Source of the DNA: Candidatus Pelagibacterales bacterium
Lineage (GTDB): Bacteria; Pseudomonadota; Alphaproteobacteria; Pelagibacterales; AG-422-B15
Reading direction: 5' to 3'
DNA: 9,175 nt
Assembly: GCA_016777745.1 (NCBI GenBank)
Contig: JADHQX010000044.1
Location: 1 to 9,175, forward strand
Shown here in pieces: positions 6,223 through 9,175 of the stretch. A model generated the notes under the pieces. It saw nothing but the letters and a program-made list of their open reading frames with translations, made no database searches and was not told where the DNA came from. Numbering within the stretch: position 1 is the first letter of the stretch; every line of letters begins with the position of its first letter. The translations under genes and the position numbers were made by a program.

Positions 6223-7041
6223 ATGAAGAAATTTGATTTCACTAAAATGCACGGTCTAGGAAATGATTTTGTTATTATTGACGAAAGAGATATGAAAGTT
6301 AACTTATCTCGGACAGAAATAATTTCGGTTGCAAATAGGCATACTGGTATTGGTTGTGATCAATTAATTACAATTGGCATAAACTCAGAGTCAAATATTT
6401 TAATACGTTTCTTTAATTCTGACGGTGAAGAAGTTTCAGCTTGTGGCAATGGGTCTAGATGTGTTGCCAGAATGCTAATGGAAGAAAATAATGCATCGCA
6501 AATAAATATTTATACTAAAGCTGGGTTATTAAGTTGTAAAAAAATTTCTAATAACATTATTAGTATTAATCTTGGTGTTCCTAAATTAAATTGGCAAGAA
6601 ATTCCTTTGAATAAAGAATATGATACTAGCTTAATTCATTTTGAACTAAACAATATTTCAATTTCAAATCCATATTTTGTTAATGTTGGAAATCCACATG
6701 CTATTTTTTTTGTAGATAATTTAAATAATTTTAATATAGAAGATTTTGGTCCTTTAATTGAAAATGATAAAATGTTTCCTGAAAAATGTAATGTAACAAT
6801 TGCTCAAGTAATATCTCCTAATCATATTAAGATTAACGTATGGGAAAGAGGAGCTGGCAAAACACTTGCCTGTGGAACTGCTGCTTGTGCAGCTACAGTT
6901 GCTGCATATTTAAAAAATTTAACTATTAATAAAATAGTGGTTTCTTTGCCTGGTGGCGATTTAGATATTGAATACAATTCAGATATAGTAATGTCTGGTG
7001 CTACTGAAGTAAGTTTTAAAAGTAGTTTTAAAATAAATTAA
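6223..7041 (+). CDS. dapF: Diaminopimelate epimerase
   Basis: DapF interconverts LL- and meso-diaminopimelate without a cofactor, supplying lysine and the peptidoglycan cross-linking residue. At 272 residues it is full length. The two catalytic cysteines of the acid/base pair are present: Cys74 in SACGNGSRC and Cys217 in ACGTAACA. Other motifs are KMHGLGNDFVIID (8-20), GCDQ (44-47), FFNSDG (63-68), NPHAIFFV (157-164), and WERGAGKTLACGTAACAA (207-224). The ACGTAACA form instead of the enterobacterial ACGSGACA is common in Alphaproteobacteria. The ATG has only a weak upstream AAGA. The gene is divergent from ffh and is followed after 4 nt by ftsY, so the two are likely co-transcribed. Confidence 0.97.
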   Translation: MKKFDFTKMHGLGNDFVIIDERDMKVNLSRTEIISVANRHTGIGCDQLITIGINSESNILIRFFNSDGEEVSACGNGSRCVARMLMEENNASQINIYTKAGLLSCKKISNNIISINLGVPKLNWQEIPLNKEYDTSLIHFELNNISISNPYFVNVGNPHAIFFVDNLNNFNIEDFGPLIENDKMFPEKCNVTIAQVISPNHIKINVWERGAGKTLACGTAACAATVAAYLKNLTINKIVVSLPGGDLDIEYNSDIVMSGATEVSFKSSFKIN

Positions 7042-7045
7042 TAGT

Positions 7046-7918
7046 TTGTTTAAAAATTTTACAAATAAATTAGAAAATATTTTTTCTTCCAAGAAAATTA
7101 ATGAAGAATCTCTACTTGAATTGGAAGAGCTTCTTTTAATTTCAGATATTGGAATTGAAACTGTCGATAAAATAATCAATAAACTTAAAATTGAAAAATT
7201 TTCTCGTGAATTTGACTTGGCAGAAATTAAATCTAAACTTGCAGTAATAATATTAGATATAATTAGACCGTTTCAAGAAAAACTCCCAATAATAGAAGCT
7301 GGCAAACCTAGTGTTATTGTTTGTGTTGGTGTAAATGGGTCAGGGAAAACAACAACAGTAGCTAAGTTAGCTCATTATTATAGTCAGATGGATTATAGTA
7401 TTATCCTTGGGGCAGCTGATACCTTTAGAGCTGCAGCTATAGAACAGTTATCATTATGGAGTAAAGAATTAAATTTGGACGTAATTATTGGGGACCAGAA
7501 CTCTGATCCTGCAAGCATTGTATTTAAATGCGTGGATAGAGTGTTAAATCATAAGATTAATTTAGGCATAATTGATACTGCTGGGAGATTACAAAATAGG
7601 ACAGACTTAATGGAACAATTAAAAAAAATTGATAAGGTTGTGCAAGCTAAAAGTAATTTTTTAAATCAAAAAACTATAATGGTTATAGATGGCACAACCG
7701 GGCAAAGTTCTATTAAACAAGTTGAAGAATTTTCAAAATATATAAAAATTGATGGCATAATTATATCTAAACTTGATGGTTCTGCAATTGGAGGAACAAT
7801 TGTAAGTATTATTGATCGTTTAAAAATTCCAGTATTTGGAATAGGAATGGGTGAGAACAAAAATAGCTTAGAAGAATTTGATGCTGAAAAATTTGTAAGT
7901 AAAATCTTAAATGATTAA
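7046..7918 (+). CDS. ftsY: Signal recognition particle receptor FtsY (NG domain only)
   Basis: FtsY is the membrane-associated SRP receptor GTPase that pairs with Ffh and hands ribosomes to the Sec translocon. The 290 residues comprise an N domain (helical, about 1-80) and a G domain: P-loop GVNGSGKT (95-102), DTFRAAAIEQL (125-135), DTAGRLQN (177-184), SKLDGSAIGG (241-250) and FGIGMGENKNSLEEFDAEKFV (264-284). The long acidic A domain of E. coli FtsY is absent; MFKNFTNKLENIF (1-13) could be the amphipathic membrane-binding helix. The start is TTG at 7046: an in-frame TAA lies at 7034 and the next Met is at residue 115, beyond the P-loop. There is no Shine-Dalgarno, and the 4-nt gap to dapF suggests coupling. 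Confidence 0.95.
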   Translation: MFKNFTNKLENIFSSKKINEESLLELEELLLISDIGIETVDKIINKLKIEKFSREFDLAEIKSKLAVIILDIIRPFQEKLPIIEAGKPSVIVCVGVNGSGKTTTVAKLAHYYSQMDYSIILGAADTFRAAAIEQLSLWSKELNLDVIIGDQNSDPASIVFKCVDRVLNHKINLGIIDTAGRLQNRTDLMEQLKKIDKVVQAKSNFLNQKTIMVIDGTTGQSSIKQVEEFSKYIKIDGIIISKLDGSAIGGTIVSIIDRLKIPVFGIGMGENKNSLEEFDAEKFVSKILND

Positions 7919-7920
7919 AA

Positions 7921-9099
7921 TTAACTATCAGTCATTTCAAGATGCAACTTATCATCATTATATGGATATTTCTCTAATTCAGATTCGTTAATTTCAATTC
8001 CTAGGCCAGGTTTATCTGATGGGATAACATATCCTTCTTCCCACTTTAGTGGATCTTTTACTAATGTAGAATCAAAGCCTGACCAAGTCTCAATACCTTC
8101 TAGAATTAGAAAATTAGAAATACAAGTTGCAACTTGTACATTGGCAGCTGCAATTATTGGACCACAGTACATGTGAGGTGCTATTTGCGCATAAGATGCT
8201 TCAGCAATGCTAGCAATTTTTTTTGCTTCTAAGATCCCACCAACCCTTCCAAGATTCATTTGAATGATTGATGCAGCTTCTTCTTTTAATAAAGCATTAA
8301 ATTCATATTTTGTAGTAAGTCGTTCTCCAGTTGCGACAGGTATACTAGTTCTTTTTGCTATTGATGCCATTGCTTGAATGTTCGCAGGTGGCGTTGGTTC
8401 CTCTAGCCACATTGGATCAAATTTTTCAATTCTCTTGGCAAGTCTTATTGCACTAGCAGGGGTCATTTGCCCATGCGTTCCAAATAAAATATCACAGTTT
8501 TTGCCAACAGCTGTTCTCACAGAGCGAACAAAATTTTCTGCGTGATCTAACTCTTCTAGAGTTAAATTTCTCGGATCATTAGAAGTGTAAGTACTAATAG
8601 GGTCAAATTTTACCGCTGTAAATCCAAGCTTTTGATATTCTATAGCTCTTTCTGCAGCCAAATTAGCATCCGTGTAAACATTAGTTTTATCTGCTGGCTT
8701 TGGATAAAGGTAAGTATAGGTTCGCAATTTTTCATTAACTTTACCACCTAGTAAATTATATATTGGTTGATTTAGTTCTTTGCCGACAATGTCCCACATG
8801 GCAATTTCTATTGCACTTAAAACTCCTGAAATTGAAATATCTGGTCTTTGTGTATAGCCACTTGAATAAATCTTTCTCCATAGCTTTTCAATTTGAAATG
8901 GACTCTCACCAAGAACATAACGTTCACAAACATCTTCTATCATTTGAGATGCTACTTTTGGATGAAAAGGAATCGCATAAGCTTCTCCAAAGCCAACAAT
9001 ACCAGTGTCAGTTGTAAGTTTTAAAAAAATCCAATACTTTCCTCCAAATGATGGAGGTGGGTTTCCTACAATGAATGTTTTAAAATCTGTAATTTTCAT
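7921..9099 (-). CDS. Enolase-superfamily protein, D-galactonate dehydratase-like (mandelate racemase/muconate lactonizing family)
   Basis: Related enzymes dehydrate or isomerise sugar acids by Mg2+-assisted proton abstraction. The 392 residues show an N-terminal capping domain (1 to about 125, with GIVGFGEAY 33-41 and SAIEIAMWDIVGK 95-107) and a TIM barrel: FGTHGQMTPASAIRLAKRIE (206-225), DPMWLEEPTPP (228-238), VATGERL (255-261), IIQMNLGRVGGILEAKKIA (278-296), APHMYCGP (307-314). Against my memory of E. coli DgoD, key residues align at a constant +24: His185 to His209, Glu209 to Glu233, Glu235 to Glu259, His285 to His309, Glu310 to Glu334. Two do not match: Asp183 is Gly207 and Asp258 is Asn282. 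The ATG at 9099 fits the family; the GTG at 9159 adds 20 unlikely residues. Substrate is unknown. Confidence 0.85.
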   Translation of the reverse strand: MKITDFKTFIVGNPPPSFGGKYWIFLKLTTDTGIVGFGEAYAIPFHPKVASQMIEDVCERYVLGESPFQIEKLWRKIYSSGYTQRPDISISGVLSAIEIAMWDIVGKELNQPIYNLLGGKVNEKLRTYTYLYPKPADKTNVYTDANLAAERAIEYQKLGFTAVKFDPISTYTSNDPRNLTLEELDHAENFVRSVRTAVGKNCDILFGTHGQMTPASAIRLAKRIEKFDPMWLEEPTPPANIQAMASIAKRTSIPVATGERLTTKYEFNALLKEEAASIIQMNLGRVGGILEAKKIASIAEASYAQIAPHMYCGPIIAAANVQVATCISNFLILEGIETWSGFDSTLVKDPLKWEEGYVIPSDKPGLGIEINESELEKYPYNDDKLHLEMTDS

Positions 9100-9118
9100 A
9101 ATTACGATTCTTATTATA

Positions 9119-9175
9119 TTAAAATGCTCTAATAAAAGAAATAACCATGCTTTCGACACCTGGGTTTTGTTCGCC
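9119..9175 (-). CDS. Possible C-terminal end of an upstream gene (cut by window edge)
   Basis: On the minus strand the frame beginning at the right edge reads GEQNPGVESMVISFIRAF and then TAA (9121-9119), 19 nt before the start of the enolase-superfamily gene. The short gap and same strand fit an operon partner located outside the window. Only 18 codons are visible, another frame is also open to the edge, and no family can be recognised, so this is tentative. Confidence 0.35.
   Translation of the reverse strand, partial: GEQNPGVESMVISFIRAF

Noticed and set aside
9100..9159. GTG start at 9159 adding 20 residues to the enolase-superfamily protein
   Set aside because: The extra residues look like translated non-coding sequence, and MKITDFKTF at 9099 matches the usual family N-terminus. 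With the 9099 start, catalytic positions align at a constant offset.
9153..9160. TCGACACC shared with the palindrome at 6074-6085, as a common regulator site
   Set aside because: Only an 8-base match, not palindromic here, and possibly within the coding end of an upstream gene; a chance match is likely.
1..9175. Defence, mobile or other new multi-gene system
   Set aside because: All full-length genes are conserved housekeeping or metabolic genes. No integrase, transposase, toxin-antitoxin pair, nuclease cluster or terminal repeats were seen.

Overview
The window is a visibly AT-rich stretch of bacterial chromosome. It carries a conserved housekeeping block and ends with one metabolic gene. 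The minus-strand order ffh-rpsP-rimM-trmD-rplS-leuC-leuD-leuB, divergent from dapF-ftsY, is the layout of Alphaproteobacteria. AT-rich codon use, short intergenic gaps and the alphaproteobacterial-style DapF motif (ACGTAACA) and Ffh motif (TRIDGD) suggest a streamlined, probably marine, free-living alphaproteobacterium of the SAR11-like or similar AT-rich type. The exact lineage cannot be read from this window.

Layout. Positions 1-2213 (minus) hold leuC, leuD and the start of leuB: isopropylmalate isomerase and dehydrogenase of leucine synthesis, joined by a 1-base and a 4-base overlap. Positions 2257-6013 (minus) hold rplS, trmD, rimM, rpsP and ffh: two ribosomal proteins, a tRNA methyltransferase, a 30S maturation factor and the SRP GTPase. 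The whole run from ffh to leuB has gaps of 43 nt or less, so it could be a single transcription unit of about 6 kb. Positions 6014-6222 are the only sizeable non-coding stretch: a divergent control region with a good minus-strand promoter and a compact, hairpin-rich segment that would form the 5' leader of the ffh transcript. Positions 6223-7918 (plus) hold dapF (lysine and peptidoglycan precursor) and ftsY (SRP receptor). Positions 7921-9099 (minus) hold an enolase-superfamily sugar-acid dehydratase-like gene, convergent with ftsY. The last bases may be the tail of another minus-strand gene.

How the genes work together. Ffh and FtsY, the two SRP GTPases for co-translational membrane targeting, sit on either side of dapF. 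S16, RimM, TrmD and L19 are translation and ribosome-assembly functions. LeuCDB and DapF are amino-acid biosynthesis. The enolase-superfamily gene is the only accessory-looking element.

No mobile element, CRISPR array, tRNA or rRNA was found. The points most worth a second look are the structured leader upstream of ffh, the Ala/Pro/Glu-rich tails on both ribosomal proteins (one built from an exact 51-bp tandem duplication), and the loss of two expected active-site acids in the enolase-superfamily protein.
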